Below, one piece after another: positions 1 through 5,447 of a stretch of DNA of 10,591 nt. Within the stretch, counting starts at the first letter, position 1. Each line of letters begins with the position of its first letter. The position numbers were made by a program, and so were the translations under genes. Where the stretch lies: positions 1 through 10,591 of the forward strand of contig CAMFIY010000068.1 of NCBI GenBank assembly GCA_945952575.1. The letters run 5' to 3'. Origin of the DNA: an uncultured Leucobacter sp. (GTDB lineage: Bacteria > Actinomycetota > Actinomycetes > Actinomycetales > Microbacteriaceae). A model generated the notes under the pieces. That model was not told where the DNA came from, searched no databases, and saw nothing but the letters and a program-made list of their open reading frames with translations.

Positions 1-109
1 GCACTGCCCGCTCGGCTTCAACCGGGTGGATCGCCCGTTCCGCTTCAGCGCGCTCTCGCTCGCGCCGCGGTACAGCTCGGTCAAGGAAGAGGGCTCGAGC
101 GAGGAGTAG
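1..109 (+). CDS. C-terminal end of an unrecognised protein (5' end outside window)
   Basis: An open frame enters from the left edge (first full codon at position 2) and ends at the TAG at 107-109, leaving 35 residues that begin HCPLGFNRVDRPFRF and end VKEEGSSEE. Thirty-three of the 36 codons including the stop have G or C in the third position, as in the clear genes of this window, and the other two forward frames read as arginine/alanine-rich shadows. The last nine residues are acidic and polar, as in a disordered tail. I do not recognise the family from this fragment and assign no function. The gene converges on the HNH gene and is separated from it by 138 nt containing two inverted repeats. 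That it is a real coding end is fairly likely; what it encodes is unknown. Confidence 0.55.
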   Translation, partial: HCPLGFNRVDRPFRFSALSLAPRYSSVKEEGSSEE

Positions 110-189
110 CCGGGGAGCGACCCAGAAGCCGCCCACGAGCAACCCGGGTGCGGGCGTTGAGCAGCCGACGAGACTCCGCCGGGCCCGAG

Positions 190-214
190 CCCGCAAACCG
201 GAGAGCGGTTCGGG
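190..214 (+). terminator. Stem-loop after the left-edge gene, possible terminator without U-tract
   Basis: CCCG (190-193) pairs with CGGG (211-214), and AACCG (196-200) pairs with CGGTT (206-210), around a GAGAG loop and with a two-base CA bulge, giving nine base pairs. It begins 80 nt after the TAG at 107-109, in a non-coding gap between convergent genes. No run of T follows it on either strand, so it does not meet the classical intrinsic-terminator definition. Terminator-like hairpins without a U-tail are proposed in high-GC actinobacteria. The structure is seen; its function is inferred. Confidence 0.35.
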
Positions 215-242
215 AAAGGCGCAAGCACCTCCGAACCCAGGC

Positions 243-259
243 GCCCCCTAATAGGGGGC
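243..259. terminator. GC palindrome over the HNH stop codon, possible bidirectional terminator
   Basis: GCCCCCTA (243-250) and TAGGGGGC (252-259) form a perfect inverted repeat around A251. In RNA this would fold as a six-pair GC stem with a five-base loop. The minus-strand stop codon of the HNH gene (TAG, 250-248) lies in the loop and stem. No T-run follows on either side, so strong intrinsic termination is not assured. Its place between convergent genes fits a shared end-of-transcript structure. The repeat is certain; the role is inferred. Confidence 0.35.
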
Positions 260-1672
260 ATCGGCCGCGCTCGTGAACCTGACTCGACCGCCGGGCGGAC
301 GCTCGGGCCCGGTGGCGTGACGCCGCCCGGTCGGGGACGTCCACTCGAGTTCGCCGTGCGCCCCCTGTTCGACGCGCCACCCCGTCTGGTGCTTCAGCGT
401 GTGATGCTTGCGGCAGAGATGCGCGAGATTCGACGTGGTCGTCTCGCCGCCGAGTGCGGCGTCGACCGTGTGATCGATGTCGCACCGATCCGCGGGAACC
501 CGGCACCCCGGGAACCGGCAGTGCCGGTCCCTCGCGCGAAGATGCCGCCGCATCTGCTCGCTCGGCCGGTAGCGGTCGACGCCGAGGAGCGCACCCGTCC
601 TCGGATCCGTGCGCACCAGATCCCACGCGGGCGCGTCGCCCATCAGACGGTGAGCCGACGCCGTATCGATCGGGCCGTATCCCATGAGTTCCGGGCATTC
701 CGGGGCGGTGGAGGAGGCCTCGCCGGTGACGGGGGAGATCGCGCTGACGGGAATCACGAGCTGAACGCTCGCGCGGATGCCGGCGAACTCGGCGCCTCCG
801 CCCGGTCCGGTTCCCGCGGCGCCGGCCGAGCCGGAGTCACCCGCGAGCAGCAGATCGGCGAACACGTCGGCCTGGATCTCGTCGCGGCAGCGCGCCGCAG
901 CGGCAGACGGTGCGGCGGCAGACGGTGCGGCGGCAGACGGTGCGAGGGCGGTCCGCCCAGCTGCGGGCTCCCGATCGGCGACCGCGCGTGCCGCGCGTGC
1001 GAGTCGGTTCTTGATCGCATACGCCTCGGTTGCCGGCAGGTGGGCGAAGAGATCCGCCATGCCGTCCTCCCGATCCTCCACCCACACGCGCCGGCGCCGT
1101 CTGGCCGCGACATGCCGCTTCTCCAGCGGCTCCTCGGCGTACTGCTCGGCGATCCGCTTCGCCTGCGCGGAAAGACTTGCCGGGGTGCGGTCCGTCGCCG
1201 CGGAGAGCGCCGCCTCGGCGTACGACCCGCGGTCGACGAGCGAGTCGGCGTCGCGGCCGGCACCGATGACGGATCCCGCATCCACGATCGCCGCGGCGTG
1301 GCGCGGCGAGATGTCACCGGCCGACATCGCCGCGGCGAGGACCGCCGGAAACGCGGAGGTGAGCGAATAGGCCTGCGACAGCTGTCGATCGACCGTGCGC
1401 TCGCTCAGGTGCAAGGCGGATGCGATCTCCGCACGGATGGCACGGAGGGCGAGCTCGCCACGGGTGTTGTCGGGGCAGTGCGTCTCCGGCTGCCCCGCGG
1501 TCAGGGGTCTCGTCCGCTCGCCCTCTACCGCGGCGAGCTCGAGCGCCTCGCTCATCAGCCGGATCCGCTCGGCCTCGATCCGCCGCGACTCCGACTCGAT
1601 GCGTCCGAGCTCGACGACGATCGCGTCGAGAGCGACCGCCGCGAGGCTGTCGGGGGCGAGTGGTTGCTGCAT
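248..1672 (-). CDS. DUF222 / HNH endonuclease-type protein (13E12 repeat family)
   Basis: A 474-residue protein. Residues 1 to about 330 form the DUF222 region, starting with an acidic/arginine-rich helical stretch (ALDAIVVELGRIESESRR) and including LHLSERTVDRQLSQAYSL, which resembles a helix-turn-helix-like segment of this family. The C-terminal HNH domain (about 380-430) looks intact: CRFPGC (C385, C390, probable zinc ligands), CDIDHTV with the probable catalytic H401, N415 in SNLAHL, and CRKHHTLKH (C420, H423, H424). A TSPTGR tail segment is typical of the family. A five-residue APSAA repeat lies at about 244-258. ATG at 1672 was chosen because the family's helical start follows directly; an ATG at 1741 and a longer frame to 2134 are alternatives, but the longer one runs antisense through pyrR. 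Members are often multicopy in actinobacterial genomes and their biological role is poorly known. Nuclease activity here is inferred from motifs only. The gene is transcribed away from the pyr operon and is probably unrelated to pyrimidine synthesis. Confidence 0.9.
   Translation of the reverse strand: MQQPLAPDSLAAVALDAIVVELGRIESESRRIEAERIRLMSEALELAAVEGERTRPLTAGQPETHCPDNTRGELALRAIRAEIASALHLSERTVDRQLSQAYSLTSAFPAVLAAAMSAGDISPRHAAAIVDAGSVIGAGRDADSLVDRGSYAEAALSAATDRTPASLSAQAKRIAEQYAEEPLEKRHVAARRRRRVWVEDREDGMADLFAHLPATEAYAIKNRLARAARAVADREPAAGRTALAPSAAAPSAAAPSAAAARCRDEIQADVFADLLLAGDSGSAGAAGTGPGGGAEFAGIRASVQLVIPVSAISPVTGEASSTAPECPELMGYGPIDTASAHRLMGDAPAWDLVRTDPRTGALLGVDRYRPSEQMRRHLRARDRHCRFPGCRVPADRCDIDHTVDAALGGETTTSNLAHLCRKHHTLKHQTGWRVEQGAHGELEWTSPTGRRHATGPERPPGGRVRFTSAADAPY
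901..945. repeat. Three tandem copies of a 15-bp unit inside the HNH gene
   Basis: The unit CGGCAGACGGTGCGG occurs at 901-915 and 916-930, and with one final-base change at 931-945. Read on the minus strand it encodes a five-residue APSAA repeat in an alanine/proline/serine linker between the DUF222 region and the HNH domain (about residues 244-258). Near-perfect identity at the DNA level suggests recent slippage expansion and predicts copy-number variation between strains. The reading frame is preserved. Confidence 0.9.
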
Positions 1673-1727
1673 GAAGGCAGTCAACACCCCACCACCGACA
1701 TCCGCGGCGCGGATCCAGGCCGCACAG

Positions 1728-1756
1728 ATACAAGGATTCATCGTGGTCTTTGTCGA
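1728..1756 (-). promoter_or_regulatory. Candidate promoter of the HNH gene
   Basis: On the minus strand, TCGACA (1756-1751) is followed after 17 nt by TTGTAT (1733-1728). Spacing is ideal and the -35 element is good, but the -10 element is a poor match. Transcription would start near 1720, about 50 nt before the ATG at 1672, which would exclude the alternative ATG at 1741. This is a weak pattern match, offered because it is the best pair seen in this region. Confidence 0.22.
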
Positions 1757-1758
1757 GC

Positions 1759-1833
1759 GCCCCACGACGTGCCGGCGGCCGCCGAGACGACAGGCCCACG
1801 ACGCCCCACGACGCCCCACGACGCCCGGCGACG
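1759..1833. repeat. Cluster of GCCCCACGACG repeats at 10-bp spacing between divergent genes
   Basis: GCCCCACGACG occurs exactly at 1759-1769, 1803-1813 and 1813-1823, with near copies at 1793-1803 (GGCCCACGACG, one mismatch) and 1823-1833 (GCCCGGCGACG, two mismatches). The four right-hand copies repeat every 10 bp, close to one DNA helical turn; the left copy is detached by 34 bp from the first of them. The cluster lies between the candidate HNH promoter and the pyr promoter. It could be a binding-site array for a regulator or simple slippage of GC-rich DNA. No function is known to me. Confidence 0.7.
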
Positions 1834-1869
1834 CCCGACACGGACAGGCGAGAGGAATCCGGACGGCGC

Positions 1870-1896
1870 CGGACACCGCCCCGCATGCGCTAGACT
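1870..1896 (+). promoter_or_regulatory. Candidate promoter of the pyr operon
   Basis: TAGACT at 1891-1896 matches the actinobacterial TANNNT -10 element and stands out in GC-rich surroundings. A convincing -35 is missing: CGGACA at 1870-1875 is the nearest resemblance to TTGACA, but the 15-nt spacing is short. Transcription would begin near 1902-1904 and give a leader of about 55 nt that contains the whole PyrR-binding hairpin upstream of the TTG start of pyrR. The fit to that leader is the main support. Confidence 0.45.
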
Positions 1897-1914
1897 GAAT
1901 CGGATAGTTCAGCA

Positions 1915-1946
1915 CTTCTTTAACGGCGTCCTGTGAGGCGCGGAAG
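1915..1946 (+). promoter_or_regulatory. PyrR RNA-binding hairpin in the pyr leader
   Basis: The leader contains TCCTGTGAGG at 1929-1938, a full match to the UCCNGNGAGG core of PyrR-binding loops known from Bacillus and mycobacterial pyr leaders. The fold also fits. GCGUC (1926-1930) pairs with GGCGC (1937-1941, one U-G pair), closing a CUGUGA hexaloop at 1931-1936. After an internal bulge at 1920-1925, CUUC (1915-1918) pairs with GAAG (1943-1946), with a possible U1919-G1942 pair below the bulge. The 3' strand of the lower stem lies within the GGAAGGGGGG Shine-Dalgarno region (1942-1951). PyrR bound to UMP would stabilise the stem and hide the ribosome site. No U-tract terminator follows, so translational repression is the likely mode. 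Core motif and pairing are seen; the regulatory mode is inferred from mycobacterial precedent. Confidence 0.85.
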
Positions 1947-1951
1947 GGGGG
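1942..1951 (+). promoter_or_regulatory. Shine-Dalgarno region of pyrR
   Basis: The purine run GGAAGGGGGG ends seven nt before the TTG at 1959 and supports that codon as the start; no ATG or GTG lies in frame between the run and this TTG. Its 5' bases are the 3' strand of the PyrR-binding hairpin, which makes ribosome access depend on PyrR. Confidence 0.7.
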
Positions 1952-1958
1952 CGGTGGA

Positions 1959-2537
1959 TTGACAGCGCGGACGGTGCTCGAGGGCACTGACATTGCGCGG
2001 GCTCTCACCCGCATTTCGCACGAGATCATCGAGGCGAACAAGGGCGCCGACGGCCTGGTGCTCATCGGCATCCCGACGCGGGGCTCCGTGCTCGCGAAGC
2101 GGATAGCGGAGAACATCTCGCGCATCGAAGGCATCGAGATCCCCGCCTACCAGCTCGACATCACGATGTATCGCGACGATCTCGCGCATCACCCCACCCG
2201 CCCGCCGCAGCCGACCGAGATGCCGGTCGAGGGCATCGACGGCGCGACCGTCGTGCTCGTCGACGACGTGCTCTACTCCGGCCGCACCGTGCGCGCGGCG
2301 CTCGACGCCCTGAACGACCACGGCCGCCCGAAAGCGGTGCGCCTGGCGGCTCTCATCGATCGCGGTCACCGAGAACTCCCGATCCGCGCCGACTACATCG
2401 GCAAGAACCTGCCGAGTGCGAAGGACGAGCGGATCTCGCTGCGACTCGAGGAGATCGACGGCGAGGATTCGGTGAGCATCGCTTCGATCGAGGATCCGGC
2501 CGGGCGGCACGCCCAGGGATCGGACGCGAACGCATGA
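1959..2537 (+). CDS. pyrR: Bifunctional pyr regulator / uracil phosphoribosyltransferase PyrR
   Basis: A 192-residue PyrR. In this family the protein binds pyr leader RNA in response to UMP/UTP and has weaker uracil phosphoribosyltransferase activity (uracil + PRPP to UMP). The PRPP-binding signature VVLVDDVLYSGRT is at residues 98-110. Other PyrR blocks are IGIPTRG (36-42), LDITMYRDD (66-74) and the AALIDRGHRELPIRADYIGK stretch (130-149). The start is TTG at 1959, giving MTARTVLEGTDIARALTRI, the usual actinobacterial N-terminus, behind a strong purine-rich ribosome site. The C-terminus (from about 165) carries an acidic extension ending GSDANA. It is the first gene of the operon, with its own PyrR-binding hairpin over the ribosome site, which suggests autoregulation. 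The stop overlaps the pyrB start by 4 nt (ATGA). Identification is secure. Confidence 0.97.
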   Translation: MTARTVLEGTDIARALTRISHEIIEANKGADGLVLIGIPTRGSVLAKRIAENISRIEGIEIPAYQLDITMYRDDLAHHPTRPPQPTEMPVEGIDGATVVLVDDVLYSGRTVRAALDALNDHGRPKAVRLAALIDRGHRELPIRADYIGKNLPSAKDERISLRLEEIDGEDSVSIASIEDPAGRHAQGSDANA

Positions 2538-3502
2538 GGCACCTGCTCGATACGCGCACGCTCGCGAAGGACGATGCCCTGCAGATCCTCGACATCGCCG
2601 AGGACATGGCCGCGACCCAGCAGCGCGAGGTGAAGAAGCTCCCGACGCTGCGCGGCAAGACCGTCGTGAACCTCTTCTACGAAGACAGCACCCGCACCCG
2701 CATCTCCTTCGAGGCCGCGGCGAAGCGCCTCAGCGCCGACGTGATCAATTTCAGCGCGAAGGGCAGCTCGGTCTCCAAGGGGGAGTCGCTCAAAGACACG
2801 GCGCAGACGCTGCAGGCGATCGGCGCGGACGGCGTCGTGATCCGGCACCCGGCGAGCGGCGCCCCGGCCCGCCTCGCGAGCAGCGGGTGGATCGACGCGG
2901 GCGTGCTGAACGCCGGCGACGGCACGCACGAGCACCCGACGCAGGCGCTCCTCGACGCGTTCACGATGCGCCGACGCCTCTTCGGCGGCACCGACGGCAC
3001 GGGCGGCCGCGGCCGCGACCTCGACGGCGTCTCCGTCGTGATCGTCGGCGACCTCGCCCATTCGCGCGTGGCCCGCAGCAACCTCTGGCTGCTCACGACG
3101 CTCGGCGCGAACGTGACCTTCGTCGCGCCCGAGACCCTGCAGCCCTACGGCGCGCGCACCTGGCCGGTCACCGTGCGGCACTCGCTCGACGAGGCGCTGC
3201 GCGAGGACGAGCCGGACGTCGTGATGATGCTCCGGATCCAGAGCGAGCGGATGCACGCCGCCTACTTCCCGAACGAGCGCGAGTACGCGCGCAACTGGGG
3301 GCTCGACGACGAGCGCTTCGGGGTGCTGCCCGAGCGCACTCTGGTGATGCACCCCGGCCCGATGAACCGCGGTCTCGAGATCTCCTCGACGGCCGCGGAC
3401 AGCGCGCGTTCCACGGTGCTCGAACAGGTCGCGAACGGCGTCTCCGTGCGCATGGCGGCGCTCTATCTTCTTCTCTCTGGCGAACGGACGGACAACGCAT
3501 GA
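2534..3502 (+). CDS. pyrB: Aspartate carbamoyltransferase catalytic chain
   Basis: A 322-residue enzyme making N-carbamoyl-L-aspartate from carbamoyl phosphate and aspartate in the cytosol. The carbamoyl-phosphate motif STRTR is at 52-56. The 80s loop SSVSKGES has S78 and K82, the probable counterparts of E. coli Ser80 and Lys84. IRHP (103-106), HPTQALLD (134-141), HSRVAR (176-181), LRIQSERM (233-240, aspartate side) and HPGPMNRG (273-280) follow in the expected order. A glycine-rich loop GGTDGTGGRGRD (151-162) joins the two domains and is less conserved. No pyrI regulatory-chain gene follows, so feedback through a regulatory subunit is not expected from this locus. The start overlaps the pyrR stop and the stop overlaps the pyrC start, both by ATGA. 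No strong ribosome site is visible, so translation probably depends on coupling to pyrR. Confidence 0.97.
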   Translation: MRHLLDTRTLAKDDALQILDIAEDMAATQQREVKKLPTLRGKTVVNLFYEDSTRTRISFEAAAKRLSADVINFSAKGSSVSKGESLKDTAQTLQAIGADGVVIRHPASGAPARLASSGWIDAGVLNAGDGTHEHPTQALLDAFTMRRRLFGGTDGTGGRGRDLDGVSVVIVGDLAHSRVARSNLWLLTTLGANVTFVAPETLQPYGARTWPVTVRHSLDEALREDEPDVVMMLRIQSERMHAAYFPNEREYARNWGLDDERFGVLPERTLVMHPGPMNRGLEISSTAADSARSTVLEQVANGVSVRMAALYLLLSGERTDNA

Positions 3503-4923
3503 GCGGACACACGACGAACCTGCCCCGCATCCTGATCCGCGGCGCGAGGATCGCGGCCGAGCTGACCGAGCGCGGGCAGGATCCGACGACCTCGGACGCG
3601 GGCCCGACCGACCTCAGGATCGCGGACGGGCGCATCGTCGAGCGCGCGGCGCAATCTGCCGGCGGCCTCGCGCCGCAGGACGGCGAGCGCATCATCGAGG
3701 CCGACGGCCTGATCGCGCTGACCGGCCTGGTCGACCTCCACACCCATCTGCGCGAGCCCGGCTTCGAGCAGAGCGAGACCGTGCTGACCGGTACGCGCGC
3801 CGCGGCCGCCGGCGGCTTCACGACCGTCTTCGCCATGGCCAACACGATGCCGGTGCAGGACACGGCGGGCGTGGTCGAGCAGGTGCAGGCGCTGGGCGAG
3901 GCCGCCGGATACGCCACGGTGCGCCCGATCGGCGCGGTCACCGAGGATCTGGCGGGGGAGCGGCTCAGCGAGATCGGCGCCATGGCGCAGTCCCGCGCCG
4001 AGGTGCGCGTCTTCAGCGATGACGGCAAGTGCGTGCACGATCCGCTGCTCATGCGCCGCGCGCTCGAGTACGTGAAGACCTTCGACGGCGTGATCGCGCA
4101 GCACGCGCAGGATCCCCGCCTCACCGAGGGCTCCCAGATGAACGAGGGCGCGCTGTCGAGCGAGCTCGGGCTCAAGGGCTGGCCCGCGGTCGCCGAGGAG
4201 TCGATCATCGCCCGCGATGTGCTGCTCGCGGAGCACATCGGCGCTCGCCTGCACATCTGCCATCTCTCCACGGCGGGATCGGTCGAGGTCGTGCGGTGGG
4301 CGAAGGCGCGCGGCGTCCAGGTCACGGCCGAGGTCACACCGCACCATCTGATCCTCACGGAGGAGATGGCGCGCAGCTACGACGCACGCTACAAGGTGAA
4401 TCCGCCGCTCCGCCGTGACGAGGACGTGCGCGCGCTGCGCCGGGCGGTCGCCGACGGCGTCATCGACATCATCGCGACGGATCACGCCCCGCACCCGAGC
4501 GAGAGCAAGGAGTGCGAGTGGGACGCGGCCGCGTTCGGCATGGTCGGGCTCGAGTCGGCCCTGCCGATCTCGATGCTCGCACTGGTGAACGAGGGCCACG
4601 CGAGCTGGGCCGAGCTCGAGACCCTGCTCTCGCAGCGCCCCGCGGAGATCGGGCGGCTTGCAACGGGCGAGGAGGGCGTCCACCCGGCGTCGCTCACGGT
4701 CGGTCAACCCGCCGAGATCGCTCTGGTGGACCCGAACGGCAGCAGCGTCTTCGACCTGACGCGCCTGCACGGCCGCAGCACCAACTCGCCCTACCTCGGC
4801 ATGGAACTGCCCGGCCGCGTGCACACGACGATCCATCGCGGCATCATCACCTTCGACGACGGGGAGCTCGCCGACCGCGCAGCGGTCGCGCAGACGCCCC
4901 CCGAGATCGGTGCCGACAGGTGA
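3499..4923 (+). CDS. pyrC: Dihydroorotase (class I, PyrC)
   Basis: A 474-residue amidohydrolase that cyclises N-carbamoyl-L-aspartate to dihydroorotate. Metal-site and substrate motifs are all present: DLHTHLREPG with H81 and H83, FSDDG (172-176), QHAQD with H202, CHLSTAG with H255, EVTPHHL (278-284), KVNPPLR (299-305) and ATDHAPH with D328. The HLREPG and FSDDG motifs place it in class I (the long, PyrC/allantoinase-like group) rather than the shorter E. coli type. An N-terminal insertion at about 22-36 (LTERGQDPTTSDAGP) extends the first beta domain and looks like a variable loop. ATG at 3499 overlaps the pyrB stop by 4 nt, and the stop overlaps the next gene's GTG by 4 nt. Longer upstream extensions of this frame run over pyrB and were rejected. 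Confidence 0.97.
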   Translation: MSGHTTNLPRILIRGARIAAELTERGQDPTTSDAGPTDLRIADGRIVERAAQSAGGLAPQDGERIIEADGLIALTGLVDLHTHLREPGFEQSETVLTGTRAAAAGGFTTVFAMANTMPVQDTAGVVEQVQALGEAAGYATVRPIGAVTEDLAGERLSEIGAMAQSRAEVRVFSDDGKCVHDPLLMRRALEYVKTFDGVIAQHAQDPRLTEGSQMNEGALSSELGLKGWPAVAEESIIARDVLLAEHIGARLHICHLSTAGSVEVVRWAKARGVQVTAEVTPHHLILTEEMARSYDARYKVNPPLRRDEDVRALRRAVADGVIDIIATDHAPHPSESKECEWDAAAFGMVGLESALPISMLALVNEGHASWAELETLLSQRPAEIGRLATGEEGVHPASLTVGQPAEIALVDPNGSSVFDLTRLHGRSTNSPYLGMELPGRVHTTIHRGIITFDDGELADRAAVAQTPPEIGADR

Positions 4924-5447
4924 GCCGGGAGGTCTTCACCCTGATCTGCGCCGCAGTGGCGGCGCTGGCGCTCGCGGGGATGTGGTGGGGCTGGCGGAGG
5001 CGCGCCCGGCGCGACGCGGGCGTGCTCGGTGCGGCCGCCGCACCCGTCGGTGAAGTGCTCGGCCGCTTCACCGAGGTGCAGTACGTCTCCACGACTCCGG
5101 CGGGCGAGCCGCTCGTCCGCGTCGCCGCACCCGGCCTGCGCTATCGCGGCCCGGCCGAGCTCACCGTCCGCAGCGACGGCGTGACGGTCGAGGTCGCCGG
5201 CGAACGGGCGGTGCACCTCGGTGCCGCCCAGATCGACGGGTCGGGATGTGCGGGCCGCCGCGCGGGCAAGGCCGTCGAAGCCGACGGGCTCGCCCTGCTG
5301 CGCTGGCACACCGCATCCGCGGACGTTACCCGCGAGCTCGAATCGAGCTTCCGCTTCAGGGCGGAGGACGACCAGCGCCGCTTCGCCGCCACCATAGACT
5401 CACTCGTCCACACGCAGCTCGCTCAGAGCCAGGAAGGCACCCGATGA
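4920..5447 (+). CDS. Membrane-anchored protein with probable PH-like domain, in the Rv1382 position
   Basis: A 175-residue protein starting at GTG 4920, which overlaps the pyrC stop (GTGA). Residues 6-24 (FTLICAAVAALALAGMWWG) form one hydrophobic segment followed by WRRRARR, so the positive-inside rule predicts an outside N-terminus and a cytosolic C-terminal domain. That domain (about 45-165) alternates short beta-like stretches (VQYVSTT, LVRVAAPGLRYRG, LTVRSDGVTVEV, VHLGAAQI, ALLRWH) and ends in a helix (EDDQRRFAATIDSLVHTQLA), the order expected of a PH-like fold. No catalytic motif is seen. The same slot between pyrC and carA is held in M. tuberculosis by Rv1382, annotated as an export or membrane protein. 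It is coupled on both sides (GTGA and ATGA). Function unknown: a tether or regulator of the carbamoyl phosphate steps is a guess. Topology is fairly sure; the fold is moderately sure. Confidence 0.85.
   Translation: MSREVFTLICAAVAALALAGMWWGWRRRARRDAGVLGAAAAPVGEVLGRFTEVQYVSTTPAGEPLVRVAAPGLRYRGPAELTVRSDGVTVEVAGERAVHLGAAQIDGSGCAGRRAGKAVEADGLALLRWHTASADVTRELESSFRFRAEDDQRRFAATIDSLVHTQLAQSQEGTR
5431..5437 (+). promoter_or_regulatory. Ribosome binding site of carA
   Basis: AGGAAGG ends 6 nt before ATG 5444, which fixes the carA start at this codon rather than at longer in-frame extensions into the membrane-protein gene. It is clearly stronger than the sites before pyrB, pyrC and the membrane-protein gene, so carA can probably start independently as well as by coupling. 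Confidence 0.75.

Noticed and set aside
1741..1767. TCGTGG / CCACGA inverted repeat as an operator or hairpin
   Set aside because: Only six pairs around a 15-nt loop, and its right arm is part of the GCCCCACGACG repeat family, so the match is probably incidental.
1791..1840. Short phased repeats considered as a CRISPR array
   Set aside because: The unit is about 10 bp with no spacers, far below any CRISPR repeat length, and no cas genes are nearby.
317..1936. Plus-strand open frame of about 540 codons covering the HNH gene and the pyr leader
   Set aside because: It is antisense to a recognised protein, its product is arginine/glycine-rich without family motifs, and it ends inside the PyrR-binding loop. 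Long open shadows are expected at this GC content.
1903..1958. Bacillus-type transcription attenuator in the pyr leader
   Set aside because: There is no terminator hairpin with a T-run and too little room for antiterminator and terminator; the hairpin borders the ribosome site instead.
1673..2134. N-terminal extension of the HNH frame by 154 residues
   Set aside because: It runs antisense across the pyr promoter, leader and the first part of pyrR, and the family-typical N-terminus begins at 1672. ATG 1741 is a weaker alternative with no good ribosome site.
2393..3352. Minus-strand open frame opposite pyrR and pyrB
   Set aside because: Lies opposite conserved PyrB motifs, is low in family-like sequence, and has no convincing ribosome site or promoter.
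2887..3498. Upstream extension of the pyrC frame through pyrB
   Set aside because: The extension reads as arginine-rich shadow of pyrB; ATG 3499 overlaps the pyrB stop and gives a normal dihydroorotase N-terminus.
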